This document shows, piece by piece, positions 1 through 8,419 of a stretch of 51,050 bases of DNA. Every line of letters starts with the position of its first letter. Positions within the stretch are counted from its first letter, which is position 1. The notes under the pieces were generated by a model. It had not been told where the DNA came from and ran no database searches. It worked only from the letters and a program-made list of their open reading frames with translations. The position numbers and the translations under genes were made by a program. The stretch comes from CAZMCH01 sp964564735. GTDB lineage: Bacteria; Poribacteria; DTPJ01. The DNA lies in assembly GCA_964564735.1 (NCBI GenBank), contig CAZMCH010000021.1, positions 1 through 51,050 on the forward strand, given 5' to 3'.

Positions 1-944
1 TCAAATCCTGCAACGCCATGTAAAACATGACCGCCATCGTGAATATCAAGCAGGCAATTATTTTCCGCATTAAATACCTTATATGCCTTTTTGATCTCCT
101 CAAAAGCAGGTTCTGCAACCGAAACAGGAAAACCACCCGGAGCAGTTTCCAGCCGTCCTATCTCCATCACCAAAGGTCTTGGTGCAACAAGAGAAAATAT
201 ATCACTGAAATCAAAGTTTTCTTCAAGCCCATCAAAGTTCCAACATGGACAATGCCCTTGTTTCATATTTGCGATAGTATTCAGCCAACCACTGCTGATA
301 GCAACCTTTATGCGCTCATCCATTGCAGAGACATACATAACAGATTCCCCACCAAGCGAAAGTCCTGCAGTTCCAATTCTCTCCTTATCAACTTCTGGGC
401 GAGTGCAAAGATAATCAAGCGTTACAAGGGCATCCCATACCCTCTCTCCCATCAAGCACCAGTTTTCATGCTGTAAATCATGCTGACCTAGATCAAGCGA
501 TATGACCACATATCCCTTTTGTGCAAGGGCTTTTCCATACCAGTATAATCTTTCACCATTCACGATCTCTGATGCAGTTCCGCCATGACCATGAAGTGCC
601 AGTATTGCAGGTAATCCCTCTTTGGGAACATTCTTTTGCATTGCCAGCCAAACATGAACTTTTCTGTCAGGCAAGCTGTCAATAGTCAATTCCTCAAGAT
701 AATAATCTTCATTGGGAACATCTACTCGTTGTATTAATTGTGGATTTAAAGGAACATTATCAGGCTTTTTGCCACCCATCATCAATTCAAAAAGTTTTGT
801 TCTAGCCTTTTCTTGCCATTCCTTTGCTTCTTCGGAAGTTTTTGCATTAAATTGCATCTCTCTCATATTGGTTGCCTCGTTTATTCCGTATATTATTGTT
901 AAAATCAGGGATATTCCTGCATATCCAAGAATTTTATACCCCAT
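1..944 (-). CDS. Secreted or membrane-anchored alpha/beta hydrolase, partial (3' end outside window)
   Basis: The gene is read from 944 towards the window edge: 314 codons with no stop, so the C-terminus is missing. ATG at 944 has GGGGG about six bases upstream. Residues 1-22 are hydrophobic and look like a signal peptide or anchor. Alpha/beta-hydrolase landmarks follow: HGHGG near 118-122 (oxyanion region), GLSLGG at 194-199 with S196 as the expected nucleophile, and HDGGH near 302-306 with the expected catalytic histidine. The arrangement fits the dienelactone-hydrolase/acetyl-xylan-esterase type. By family it should hydrolyse ester bonds, perhaps on carbohydrates, outside the cytoplasm. 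The substrate is inferred only. Two larger relatives of the superfamily lie at 30250 and 41506. Confidence 0.85.
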   Translation of the reverse strand, partial: MGYKILGYAGISLILTIIYGINEATNMREMQFNAKTSEEAKEWQEKARTKLFELMMGGKKPDNVPLNPQLIQRVDVPNEDYYLEELTIDSLPDRKVHVWLAMQKNVPKEGLPAILALHGHGGTASEIVNGERLYWYGKALAQKGYVVISLDLGQHDLQHENWCLMGERVWDALVTLDYLCTRPEVDKERIGTAGLSLGGESVMYVSAMDERIKVAISSGWLNTIANMKQGHCPCWNFDGLEENFDFSDIFSLVAPRPLVMEIGRLETAPGGFPVSVAEPAFEEIKKAYKVFNAENNCLLDIHDGGHVLHGVAGF

Positions 945-965
945 TTTATCCCCCAAAACAAATAA

Positions 966-987
966 AGGTTGGATTTTAGCCCAACCT
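966..987 (-). terminator. Hairpin terminator after asd
   Basis: AGGTTGG (966-972) pairs perfectly with CCAACCT (981-987) across an 8-base loop. It lies seven bases after the asd stop. On the minus strand the stem is followed by TTATTT, so it looks like a Rho-independent terminator for asd. Confidence 0.6.
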
Positions 988-994
988 ATTAGTT

Positions 995-2074
995 TTATAT
1001 CAATCCATCAGCCTTTGCCAACTCAGCAGTAAGCACAAGGTTTCCTGCTGCGCCTCTGATTGAATTATGTGCCAGAGTAATTAGCTTGATTCTGTTCTTT
1101 TCATCATGATCGTATCTTACACGTCCTACAGTCGCTGCCATGCCCCTGCATCTTACAGGCTCACCTGCATTTCTATCGAGTCTTGTTTGTGGTCTATATG
1201 GATCTTCAGTGAGATAAATCGGTATCTTTGGGGCTGTTGGTAAATTGAGTTCTTGTGGTTTGCTTGTGAAATTCTTAATACTTGCCTTTACTTCTTCAAT
1301 ATCAACTTCATGCTCAAACTCAACAAACAAAGCCTCAAGATGACCATAAAGTGCATGAACTCTATGACAGCTTGCAGAGAATATTGCAGGCAAAAACTCA
1401 ACCTCGCCTTTTGCATTGTCTAACTTACCCAGAATTTTTAAGTTTTCGAATTCAACCTTTTCCTCTTCTCCACTGATATATGGAACTACGTTATCTGTTA
1501 TCATCATTGATGGAACACCGTCATATCCAGCGCCAGAAACCGCCTGCATTGATGACAGAAATACTCTCTTAATTCCATATTTTCTCAATGGACCAAGTGC
1601 CATTGCTGCCGCAACGGTTGTGCAGTTTGGATTCTTTACGATTCCGCCCTTCCAACCTCTGTTTTTTCTTTGTGCATCGAGCAGTTTTATATGCTCATAG
1701 TTAATTTCAGGTATCATAACAGGGACATCTTTTTCTTTTCGGAAACAACCAGCATCGCTAAATACCGTTACGCCTTTTTCTGCGAATTTTGGTTCCCATT
1801 CTGCTGCGATATCAGACGGTAATGCGCAGAATAATACATCAAAATCCACTTTATCAAGGGCTTCATCCATTGAAATAACGGTCATTTTTGCATATTCTTC
1901 TGGCATATAGCTATCTTGGTACCATTTTGATGCGTCTTTATATAACTTGCCTGCTGATCTAGCGGATGCCGCAAGCACCACCAATTCAAAATCTGGATGT
2001 TCTGATAAAAAAGGCAGGAATTGCTGTCCTGCTATGCCTGTTGCGCCCAAAAGCGCCGCTTTCAATCTTGCCAT
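995..2074 (-). CDS. asd: Aspartate-semialdehyde dehydrogenase
   Basis: This 359-residue enzyme reduces aspartyl-4-phosphate to aspartate semialdehyde with NADPH, the branch point to lysine/diaminopimelate, threonine and methionine. GATGIAGQ at residues 10-17 is the nucleotide-binding loop. KNPNCTT places the catalytic cysteine at C151. QAVSGAGYDGV (177-187) and HRVH (237-240) supply the substrate-site glutamine and histidines. The motif spacing fits the archaeal/fungal (LYS9-like) subgroup better than the classical proteobacterial Asd. ATG at 2074 has GGAGG 8 bases upstream. It lies 48 bases downstream of the GTPase gene on the same strand and may be cotranscribed with it. An aminotransferase resembling LL-DAP/alanine aminotransferases lies far away at 29066. 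Confidence 0.93.
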   Translation of the reverse strand: MARLKAALLGATGIAGQQFLPFLSEHPDFELVVLAASARSAGKLYKDASKWYQDSYMPEEYAKMTVISMDEALDKVDFDVLFCALPSDIAAEWEPKFAEKGVTVFSDAGCFRKEKDVPVMIPEINYEHIKLLDAQRKNRGWKGGIVKNPNCTTVAAAMALGPLRKYGIKRVFLSSMQAVSGAGYDGVPSMMITDNVVPYISGEEEKVEFENLKILGKLDNAKGEVEFLPAIFSASCHRVHALYGHLEALFVEFEHEVDIEEVKASIKNFTSKPQELNLPTAPKIPIYLTEDPYRPQTRLDRNAGEPVRCRGMAATVGRVRYDHDEKNRIKLITLAHNSIRGAAGNLVLTAELAKADGLI

Positions 2075-2122
2075 GTAAATTCCTCCATAATGCTAATTTA
2101 AGAATCTTTAAATATTAGAATT

Positions 2123-3121
2123 TCATTCCGGAACATGAAACTCGACTATATTACCATCCTCAAGCGGATGATCTCTGCTTACACTTTGACCATTATATTT
2201 GCTTCCGCCTCCCCATATTTTTGCAAATTTTAGATTTTCAGCAAAATCCCTATGTATTTCTTCAGCTGCATCAACAATAGTGCTACCACGATAAAGAATA
2301 ATAGGATCAGTCATATCGGGTTTTTTACCAATGGGCTTTGTATAAACCCTTATTATATCCAAACTATTAAATATCTCGTTTTTGAATCTACTAAAATCTT
2401 CATCCATTTCGGCTGATAAGCTAATAATTGGAAGGTCATTTCCATAAAATTCCTTTATCATATCGATACGATCCTGACTTCCCTCAATATCAGCTTTATT
2501 TGCAATGATCATGCCCTTTTTGTGTATAAGCTGAATATCCTCATCTTCTTCGGGTTGTTTTGTTACAAGTTTTATTCTTAGATCATTAAGTCTTGTTACT
2601 ATTGACTCTATTTGTTCAAGAGCATCATCACTTCCAGCATCTATAACCAAAAGCACAAAATCAACCCTCTTGATAAGATCGACAAGATTTGGCTCTAGAA
2701 CATCATCAGTAATAGGAGGAGTATCGATCATTTGAATATTGATATTCTCAAAAAGCATCATACCTACAATTGGGCTAATCGTTGTAAATGGATAATCCGC
2801 TACTTGTGTATGGGCATGAGTAAGTTTTGATACAAGACTGGATTTTCCTACATTAGGATAGCCAATAACAACGACCTGACCTGCACCTTGTCGAGTTATT
2901 CGATATGGATTAAATACTTTTTGTTTTGATGGCTTTTCTTGAGACTGCTTTCTTGCAGATGCAAGTTTAGATCGAAGCTCCCCAAGCAGTTTATTCGTTC
3001 CCTTATGCTTGGGGATAATTGCAATCATTTCTTGTAGTAATTCAACCCTTTCTTCTGCATCTCTTGCCTTTTCAAGCTGTGACCTAAGTTCTATATATTG
3101 TGGGGGGAGATTAGCAGGCAT
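2123..3121 (-). CDS. Drg/Obg-family GTPase with TGS domain
   Basis: This 332-residue cytoplasmic GTPase starts with a charged helical region (about 1-70). The G domain has G1 GYPNVGKS at 87-94, G3 DTPP at 133-136 and G4 NKAD at 208-211. The C-terminus (about 255-332) reads as a TGS domain, including the YRGSTIVDAAEEIHRDF stretch and a final IVEFHVPE. This order resembles the archaeal/eukaryotic Drg group more than classical bacterial Obg (no Obg glycine-rich domain) or YchF. Family members act around ribosomes and translation; the exact partner is unknown. ATG at 3121 has GGAGG upstream. Its stop is 48 bases from asd. Confidence 0.85.
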   Translation of the reverse strand: MPANLPPQYIELRSQLEKARDAEERVELLQEMIAIIPKHKGTNKLLGELRSKLASARKQSQEKPSKQKVFNPYRITRQGAGQVVVIGYPNVGKSSLVSKLTHAHTQVADYPFTTISPIVGMMLFENINIQMIDTPPITDDVLEPNLVDLIKRVDFVLLVIDAGSDDALEQIESIVTRLNDLRIKLVTKQPEEDEDIQLIHKKGMIIANKADIEGSQDRIDMIKEFYGNDLPIISLSAEMDEDFSRFKNEIFNSLDIIRVYTKPIGKKPDMTDPIILYRGSTIVDAAEEIHRDFAENLKFAKIWGGGSKYNGQSVSRDHPLEDGNIVEFHVPE

Positions 3122-3205
3122 ATAAAATCGCCTCCAAAATATAATTATTGGAAATTTGGCTTAATGATAATGTGTATTTTAATTATTTTATCACGCTACA
3201 ACCTT

Positions 3206-3670
3206 TTATGTCAATGTAGTTTCTGCTGAGGATCGGATATGAGTTCGGACATTGCCTAAGAGTATTCTCATGAAAAGCAGATACACATTATCCATTATTT
3301 CTGCAAAAACCTTTCTATTAAGTTGTATCTTCTGCTTGAGCAGTATGAATAATCCTGAATATTGACACCACTTTCTGCCTTCATACATGCGATCTCTAAG
3401 CCCTTCTCCCAAAAGGAAACCTATCGTATATGCCAATAATACCAATGCTATCATCTTCTCCATATTTATCTGCTTCCTATTCATTATCTTTTCAAGGTCC
3501 AGAAGATTCTTTAAGTCTCTGAAACTCTCATCTATCTTCATACGTTTTGCATATATTTCTAAAGCTTCCTCTGGTGGCAAGTTGCTTATCACCCATATCG
3601 GTCCACTGAATCCCTTTTCCCATTTACCTGATATATTCACCTCATATGATATTATAGTTTTGTATTGAAT
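3206..3670 (-). pseudogene. IS4-type transposase, C-terminal remnant
   Basis: The open frame from about 3670 to 3206 encodes roughly 155 residues resembling the end of an IS4-family DDE transposase: SNLPPEEALEIYAKRMKIDESFRDLK matches the Y-(2)-R-(3)-E-(6)-K signature around the catalytic glutamate. An in-frame stop lies at about 3671, and no DD-containing N-terminal half is visible. The frame has only a GTG start at 3640, with no real Shine-Dalgarno site. It is best read as the relic of an inactivated insertion sequence. No terminal inverted repeats or target duplication were recognised. Confidence 0.75.
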
Positions 3671-3737
3671 TTACTATATTTTATCATAGGAATTATTTTT
3701 TGCCTGAGCCCATGTCCTAAGATCAGTTATTTTTCGC

Positions 3738-3767
3738 TTGACATACTTAACTAATGTATAGTATAAT
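3738..3767 (+). promoter_or_regulatory. Consensus sigma70 promoter for the zinc-ribbon gene
   Basis: TTGACA at 3738-3743 and TATAAT at 3762-3767 are both perfect consensus hexamers with an 18-base spacer. Transcription should start near 3774, about 50 bases before the ATG at 3824. Confidence 0.75.
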
Positions 3768-3823
3768 GTAATTATAAGATGAATTATGATAAATGCGATA
3801 AATTAAGAATGGGGGTTAATAAA

Positions 3824-4006
3824 ATGACAACGTTAAGTATAAGCCAAGCAATGCGATTTATAAGCACAGAAAAATGTTTTAAGTGTGGTTCTCCTGCAAA
3901 AGGTCTTATCTATACAAAACAAGGTGTAACTTATTATTGTAAGAAATGTTTGCGTAAAAACACAAAGCAAGAAGAAGAATTGCTCAAAAATAATGGAATT
4001 AAATGA
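3824..4006 (+). CDS. Small zinc-ribbon protein
   Basis: A 60-residue protein beginning MTTLSISQAMRF. It holds CFKCG and, about 20 residues later, CKKC, so four cysteines likely bind one zinc. The tail is charged (KQEEELLKNN). An upstream in-frame ATG at 3779 exists, but the GGGGG Shine-Dalgarno site (3811-3815) serves the ATG at 3824, about 9 bases downstream. The gene stands alone between a consensus promoter and a long hairpin. It could bind nucleic acid or protein as other small zinc ribbons do; no specific family was recognised. Confidence 0.65.
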   Translation: MTTLSISQAMRFISTEKCFKCGSPAKGLIYTKQGVTYYCKKCLRKNTKQEEELLKNNGIK

Positions 4007-4012
4007 TAGATA

Positions 4013-4059
4013 AATATTAGATTTTGGATAGACTATGCTATCGCAAAATCTAATATTTT
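4013..4059 (+). terminator. Long hairpin after the zinc-ribbon gene
   Basis: The 14-base arm 4013-4026 pairs perfectly with 4044-4057. GATAG/CTATC (4027-4031/4038-4042) extend the stem across a single bulged G at 4043, leaving a 6-base loop. Only four T residues follow, so termination strength is uncertain. Confidence 0.55.
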
Positions 4060-4115
4060 AACCCTCTCTATAATTTAATCAAAATCCTTCCACTTATCCC
4101 CAAAATAACTTTATC

Positions 4116-4144
4116 TTGACTATATATAATAATGTTGTTAGACT
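4116..4144 (+). promoter_or_regulatory. Possible promoter for the Gfo/Idh/MocA gene
   Basis: TTGACT at 4116-4121 and TAGACT at 4139-4144 are spaced by 17 bases. A second TTGACA at 4179-4184 lacks a convincing -10 element. The gene starts at 4225 behind AGGAGG. Confidence 0.35.
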
Positions 4145-4224
4145 TAAACTATCTCAATTTTTTACCAGAGGGAAAAGATTGACACGACTTATGTTTATAG
4201 AGATTTTTCTGTTAGGAGGAAAAA

Positions 4225-5187
4225 ATGGCTGATAAAGTCAAAATCGGATTTATTGGTTGCGGTGGAAATGCCAGAGGTCACATGGGAACTCTGAAACAAA
4301 TGGAAGATGTGGATTTAGTTGCCCTATGCGACATCAAAGCAGAATTGGCAAAGAGTGCTACTGATCAATTTGGTGGCAAGCCTTATACTGATCACAAAGA
4401 AATGCTTAAAAATGAAGACCTTGATGGTGTTTATATCAGTATACCCGTATTTGCTCATGGAAAACCAGAGATGGATGTCATTGAACGAGGAATACCATTT
4501 TTGGTTGAAAAACCTGTCGCAATAAATATGGAAATTGCAGAAAAGGTGCTTGATGCTGTCGAGAAAAACAAGATAATAACTTGTGTTGGTTATCAACTCC
4601 GTTATGCAGGTTCAGTCGATCAAGCAAAAGCAGTATTAAACGGTAAAACGATAAATATGGTTATGGGTAAATATTGGTGCAATTCTGGGATGGGTGGTCC
4701 TGAATTCTGGTTAAGACAAATGAGTAAATCAGGTGGACAACTCGTAGAGCAAGCAACGCATACCGTTGACATGATGCGCTATTTAGGCGGAGAAATTAAG
4801 GAAGTATTCGCATTCCAAGAAAACAGAGTGCTAAAAGATATCGATTGTCCCGATGTAAATGCTGTCAGTATAAAGTTTGTAAATGGCGCATTAGGTTCAC
4901 TAACAACCGCATGGGCTTATGTTGGCGACTGGAATAATGCAAATGTTATTGATATTTTGTTCGATAACTCCTTGATGAATTGGACTTATGGTGGGATTAA
5001 TGTAAAACCAGAAACGCAGATTCCAGAAAAAGGTCAAGATCAAGGCATTGACAGAGTTTTTGTCGATGCTGTCAAATCTTGTGATGGATCAAAGATTCGT
5101 AGCCCTTATATTGATGCGATAAAAACTCTTTCTGCAACATTGGCTATGAATAAATCTGGACAGTCAGGCAAAGTCGAATCCGTTTGA
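4225..5187 (+). CDS. Gfo/Idh/MocA-family oxidoreductase
   Basis: A 320-residue NAD(P)-dependent sugar or cyclitol dehydrogenase of the Gfo/Idh/MocA family. The N-terminal Rossmann fold shows GFIGCGGNARGH at 8-19. EKPVAIN near residue 95 is the conserved EKP motif with the family's catalytic lysine. GGQLVEQATHTVDMMRYLGG carries the conserved histidine of the C-terminal domain. ATG at 4225 has AGGAGG just upstream. It is followed by a strong terminator, then a BadF-type kinase and an aldo/keto reductase, which suggests a carbohydrate catabolic group. The substrate cannot be read from the sequence. Confidence 0.88.
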   Translation: MADKVKIGFIGCGGNARGHMGTLKQMEDVDLVALCDIKAELAKSATDQFGGKPYTDHKEMLKNEDLDGVYISIPVFAHGKPEMDVIERGIPFLVEKPVAINMEIAEKVLDAVEKNKIITCVGYQLRYAGSVDQAKAVLNGKTINMVMGKYWCNSGMGGPEFWLRQMSKSGGQLVEQATHTVDMMRYLGGEIKEVFAFQENRVLKDIDCPDVNAVSIKFVNGALGSLTTAWAYVGDWNNANVIDILFDNSLMNWTYGGINVKPETQIPEKGQDQGIDRVFVDAVKSCDGSKIRSPYIDAIKTLSATLAMNKSGQSGKVESV

Positions 5188-5200
5188 TGTCATAAATATT

Positions 5201-5229
5201 AGGTGTTGGATTTTATCCAACACCTTTTT
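5201..5229 (+). terminator. Rho-independent terminator between oxidoreductase and kinase
   Basis: A 10-base arm (5201-5210) pairs perfectly with 5216-5225 across a 5-base loop and runs into TTTTT (5225-5229). It starts 13 bases after the oxidoreductase stop and 41 bases before the kinase ATG. It would stop or attenuate readthrough into the kinase gene. Confidence 0.8.
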
Positions 5230-5241
5230 GGTAAATTGATT

Positions 5242-6228
5242 ATGGAATACATATTAGGCATTGACGGGGGAGGGACAAAGACTATCGCAGTAGTCGCTGA
5301 TCTTCATGGAAACATTCTTGGCATGGGGTTATCTAGCGGGTCAAACTATCATGCTGTCGGCTTGGAAAATGCAATTAAAGCTATAAAAGACTCTTCAAAA
5401 CAGGCAATTTCAAATGCCAATGTATCAACTATAAAATCAGCATGTTTTGGTTTAGCTGGTGCGGGTAGGATAAGCGATCACAAAATCCTTTTTTCTAAGT
5501 TAGAAAATCTTATAATTGCTAATAAAATTCTACTTAAGCATGATGCTTACATAGCTCTTGCAGGTGCGACAATATGTCAGCCTGGGGTCATTATAATCGC
5601 TGGCACAGGCTCAATGGCTTTTGGTATGAATCATTTGGGCAAAGAAGAACGTTCAAACGGATGGGGCTATTTGTTAGGAGATGAAGGAAGCGCATATTAT
5701 ATTGGTCGCAAGGCTTTGTCTTACGCATGTAAAGCCTTTGATGGTCGTGGGAAAAAAACTGCCTTATTGGAAGCCATAATTGATCATTTTGTCCTTGATG
5801 ATTTCAATCAGATAGTAAAAAAAGTATATTCAAAAAGGACATCAGCGCAAGACATCGCTAATCTTGCGCCAATTGTATCTCAACAAGCAAGTCAAGGCGA
5901 TAAGATTGCTCTTGATATAATGAATGATTCTGCCTTTGAATTAGCCCTTTCTGTAAAATCTGTGATTAAAAAACTGGATATGGATAATGAAAGGGTCTTG
6001 GTTGCTACAGCAGGCAGTGTTTTCAAATCAGGTGAGGTATTGTTAGGAAATTTCAGGCAATACCTAAATTCCGATTATCCTCTTGTAGAAATCATATATC
6101 CAAATTTTGAGCCAGTTATAGGCGCATTGCTTATTTTATATAATGAAATCGGAATAAAGCCCGACAGATATATTCTTGATAATCTAAGGAAAGGTGGTAT
6201 TCTAATTGAAAAAGACGATAATGTCTAA
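5242..6228 (+). CDS. BadF/BadG/BcrA/BcrD-type ATPase (N-acetylglucosamine-kinase-like)
   Basis: A 328-residue ASKHA-fold protein. LGIDGGGTKT near residue 5 is the phosphate-1 loop. GTGSMAFG and GWGYLLGDEGSAYYIG are typical of the BadF/N-acetylglucosamine kinase group, so phosphorylation of an amino sugar is the most likely reaction (inferred). A longer frame opens with GTG at 5203, but that codon sits inside the terminator stem, so ATG 5242 is chosen. Its Shine-Dalgarno site is weak. The end overlaps the next gene by 23 bases, implying translational coupling. Confidence 0.83.
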   Translation: MEYILGIDGGGTKTIAVVADLHGNILGMGLSSGSNYHAVGLENAIKAIKDSSKQAISNANVSTIKSACFGLAGAGRISDHKILFSKLENLIIANKILLKHDAYIALAGATICQPGVIIIAGTGSMAFGMNHLGKEERSNGWGYLLGDEGSAYYIGRKALSYACKAFDGRGKKTALLEAIIDHFVLDDFNQIVKKVYSKRTSAQDIANLAPIVSQQASQGDKIALDIMNDSAFELALSVKSVIKKLDMDNERVLVATAGSVFKSGEVLLGNFRQYLNSDYPLVEIIYPNFEPVIGALLILYNEIGIKPDRYILDNLRKGGILIEKDDNV

Positions 6229-7153
6229 ATCAGGTCTGGAAGTAAGCGAGTTATGTTTTGGAACGCTTATTCAAGGCACTTTGCAGGCAAATTTACCTGT
6301 AAAAGAAGGCGCAAAAGCTATCTGTAAAGCATTGGAATTAGGCGTAAATTTCATTGATACTGCGCAAAAATACGGAAGCTACCCGCATGTAAGGGAAGGT
6401 CTAAAAGGCTGGAAAGGTGATGTTATCGTTGCATCAAAATCGTTCGCAGATACCTATGACGATATGAAAAGTGCTGTAGAGGAAGCACTTATAGAGATGA
6501 ACCTTGAACGAATCGGTATATTTCATCTTCACCTGATTAAGTCAAAAGAGGAGTTTCAGAGACGAGAAGAAGCCCTAAAATGTCTTATTAATATGAAAAA
6601 AGAGGGATTAATTGGGGCGATTGGCATATCAGCACATTCCGCAGAAGGTGTAAATGCAGTATTAGATTGTGATGATATTGACGTTGTGTTTCCTATTGCC
6701 AACATGAAAGGATTTGGCATTGTTTCTGGAACTTGGGAAGATATGCTAAGTGCTATAAGATCAGCAAAATCAAAAGGCAAGGATATATATGCAATGAAGC
6801 CTCTTGGGGGCGGTCATTTCATAAATGAGATACCAGAAGCTATCAAATTTCTGAGAGAACTCTCGCTATTTGATTCAATATCTATCGGAATAAAAACACC
6901 CGACGAAGTAGAGATGAATGTCAGCATATTTGAAAATGGCTTTGTTAATGATGAGATCAGAAACAGGATCAAATCATCGGTAAAACATTTGATAGTATAT
7001 GATTCGTGTAAAAAATGTGGAAATTGCGAGGAAACATGCGATCAAAAAGCAATAAAAGTTGGCGATAAAAAGGCAGTTGTAGATCACGAAAAATGTATTT
7101 TATGTGGATATTGTGCCTCTAATTGCCCTGTATTTGCCCTCAGAGTTATATAG
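6206..7153 (+). CDS. Aldo/keto reductase with C-terminal 2x[4Fe-4S] ferredoxin domain
   Basis: A 315-residue fusion. Residues 1-260 form the TIM barrel, with NFIDTAQKYG near 48-57 supplying the catalytic Asp/Tyr pair. The C-terminus holds two ferredoxin motifs of CxxCxxCxxxC form (CKKCGNCEETC and CILCGYCASNC, the latter followed by P). Such proteins are predicted redox enzymes taking electrons from iron-sulfur centres. TTG at 6206 is the chosen start, with AAGGTGG nine bases upstream inside the kinase gene; ATG at 6221 is an alternative. It ends the three-gene sugar group. Confidence 0.85.
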   Translation: MKKTIMSKSGLEVSELCFGTLIQGTLQANLPVKEGAKAICKALELGVNFIDTAQKYGSYPHVREGLKGWKGDVIVASKSFADTYDDMKSAVEEALIEMNLERIGIFHLHLIKSKEEFQRREEALKCLINMKKEGLIGAIGISAHSAEGVNAVLDCDDIDVVFPIANMKGFGIVSGTWEDMLSAIRSAKSKGKDIYAMKPLGGGHFINEIPEAIKFLRELSLFDSISIGIKTPDEVEMNVSIFENGFVNDEIRNRIKSSVKHLIVYDSCKKCGNCEETCDQKAIKVGDKKAVVDHEKCILCGYCASNCPVFALRVI

Positions 7154-7187
7154 AGGCTGTATTGATTTAGTGGGTAACCAATATAGG

Positions 7188-7395
7188 TTATTTCCTTTGG
7201 AGGCTTTTCAAGTGTTTTGGAATAGAAATAATAAAACAACTACCAACTCCGAACTCGCTTATGACCGTAATGTTTCCACCATGAATTTCAACGAATCTTT
7301 TAATAATAGCAAGTCCAAGCCCAATTCCATCTGAGTCATTACCATTTTCTTGTAGTTGCCAATGTATCTTAAAAATCTGATCTATACTATAAGAA
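7188..7395 (-). pseudogene. Sensor histidine kinase, C-terminal ATPase remnant
   Basis: The minus-strand frame encodes the end of a HATPase_c domain: QIFKIHWQLQ (F box), then DGIGLGLAIIKRFVEIHGG (G2 box) and a final VGSCFIISIP, stopping at 7188. No HisKA domain, N box or sensor region exists upstream: the frame runs into an unrelated radical-SAM remnant around 7385-7395. It is therefore a scar left by a deletion or recombination. Confidence 0.7.
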
Positions 7396-7744
7396 AAGTC
7401 TTTCCAGCACCACAATTTAGGAAACCATCCTCTTTAAAAAACCTATAAAAATTTAACAATACAGAATCAGGATTCAAGATTTTTGTTCCTTGATGTTTCA
7501 TCTTTATAAGACCATCAATTCCCTTTTTCAGTGTTTCCAGATCGCTCTTTTCGGAAATGAAAAATTGTGGACCCCCTATCCTCTTTTTTGAGTATGCGCT
7601 ATATGATATGGCAACTCCCCACTCATAGCATCTCTGGGCTGATTCTTCTCTGTATGATACATTGGGCAAGATTATACAGCAATTCTGTGAAAGCAAAAAT
7701 CTATCGAAGCCAGCTTCCTTTAATTCCTTATATCTTTCTTCAAT
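7382..7744 (-). pseudogene. Radical-SAM protein remnant
   Basis: An open frame of about 120 residues from 7744 to a TAG at 7382, bounded upstream by an in-frame TAA (7745-7747). It resembles the middle of a radical-SAM/SPASM protein: YKELKEAGFDRFLLS, then EWGVAISYSAYSKK, then NCGAGKTFLIV just before the stop, where intact relatives continue with a glycine-rich turn and more cysteines. The N-terminal CxxxCxxC cluster and the C-terminal SPASM region are missing. Family assignment is by resemblance and moderate. Confidence 0.5.
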
Positions 7745-7866
7745 TTATTTTGAATATTGCTTTGGGAAATATCTGGCAAAAACCTATTGAATTTTTATTT
7801 GCTTTATAATATCCTAAAAGTGGAATTAACCGTATTTATAAAGTTATTATCTTTGAGGTAGGTCAA

Positions 7867-8412
7867 ATGAAGTTTATAACAATCAATAAAACCAAGCTAT
7901 CATTTATTGTTGGAGATATTACCGAGCAAAAAACAGATGCAATTGTAAATGCCGCAAATAATAGCCTTCTAGGAGGCGGTGGTGTTGATGGTGCGATCCA
8001 TAGGGCAGGCGGTTCAAAAATCCTTGATGAGTGCATAAAAATCAGGGAAAAACAGGGAGGTTGTGATACAGGCGAGGCGGTTATAACCACAGGTGGAAAT
8101 TTACCAGCAAAATATGTCATACACACCGTCGGTCCTATATGGGACGGTGGAAATAATAGAGAACCTGAATTATTGGCAAATTGCTATAAAAATTCTCTTA
8201 AACTAGCTGTCGAAAATGGTATAAAAACCATATCTTTTCCATCAATCAGCACTGGTGCCTATGGTTATCCAATAGACCAAGCTTCTAAGGTTGCCTTAAG
8301 GGCAGTATCAGATTTTATTAAAGATAATGAATCTCTTGATGAAGTCGTTTTTGTCCTTTTTAATGACATGATATATCAAAATTATGAAAGTGCATTAAAA
8401 TCCATTTATTAG
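7867..8412 (+). CDS. Macro-domain ADP-ribose hydrolase
   Basis: A 181-residue single macro domain of the O-acetyl-ADP-ribose deacetylase (YmdB/MacroD) type. VGDITEQKTDAIVNAANNSLLGGGGVDGAIHRAGG contains the NAAN motif and the GGGGVDGAIH loop of the active site. PSISTGAYGYP forms the distal ribose-phosphate loop. By family it removes ADP-ribose from proteins or deacetylates O-acetyl-ADP-ribose in the cytoplasm. ATG at 7867 follows GAGGT. The next gene starts seven bases after the stop, with its Shine-Dalgarno site overlapping that stop. Confidence 0.92.
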   Translation: MKFITINKTKLSFIVGDITEQKTDAIVNAANNSLLGGGGVDGAIHRAGGSKILDECIKIREKQGGCDTGEAVITTGGNLPAKYVIHTVGPIWDGGNNREPELLANCYKNSLKLAVENGIKTISFPSISTGAYGYPIDQASKVALRAVSDFIKDNESLDEVVFVLFNDMIYQNYESALKSIY

Positions 8413-8419
8413 GAGTATC

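Noticed and set aside
27..476. Plus-strand open frames over the first 0.5 kb
   Set aside because: They are antisense to the partial esterase, whose minus-strand frame has clear hydrolase motifs to the window edge.
5203..5241. N-terminal extension of the BadF-type kinase
   Set aside because: The GTG start lies inside a terminator stem; the conserved fold begins just after ATG 5242.
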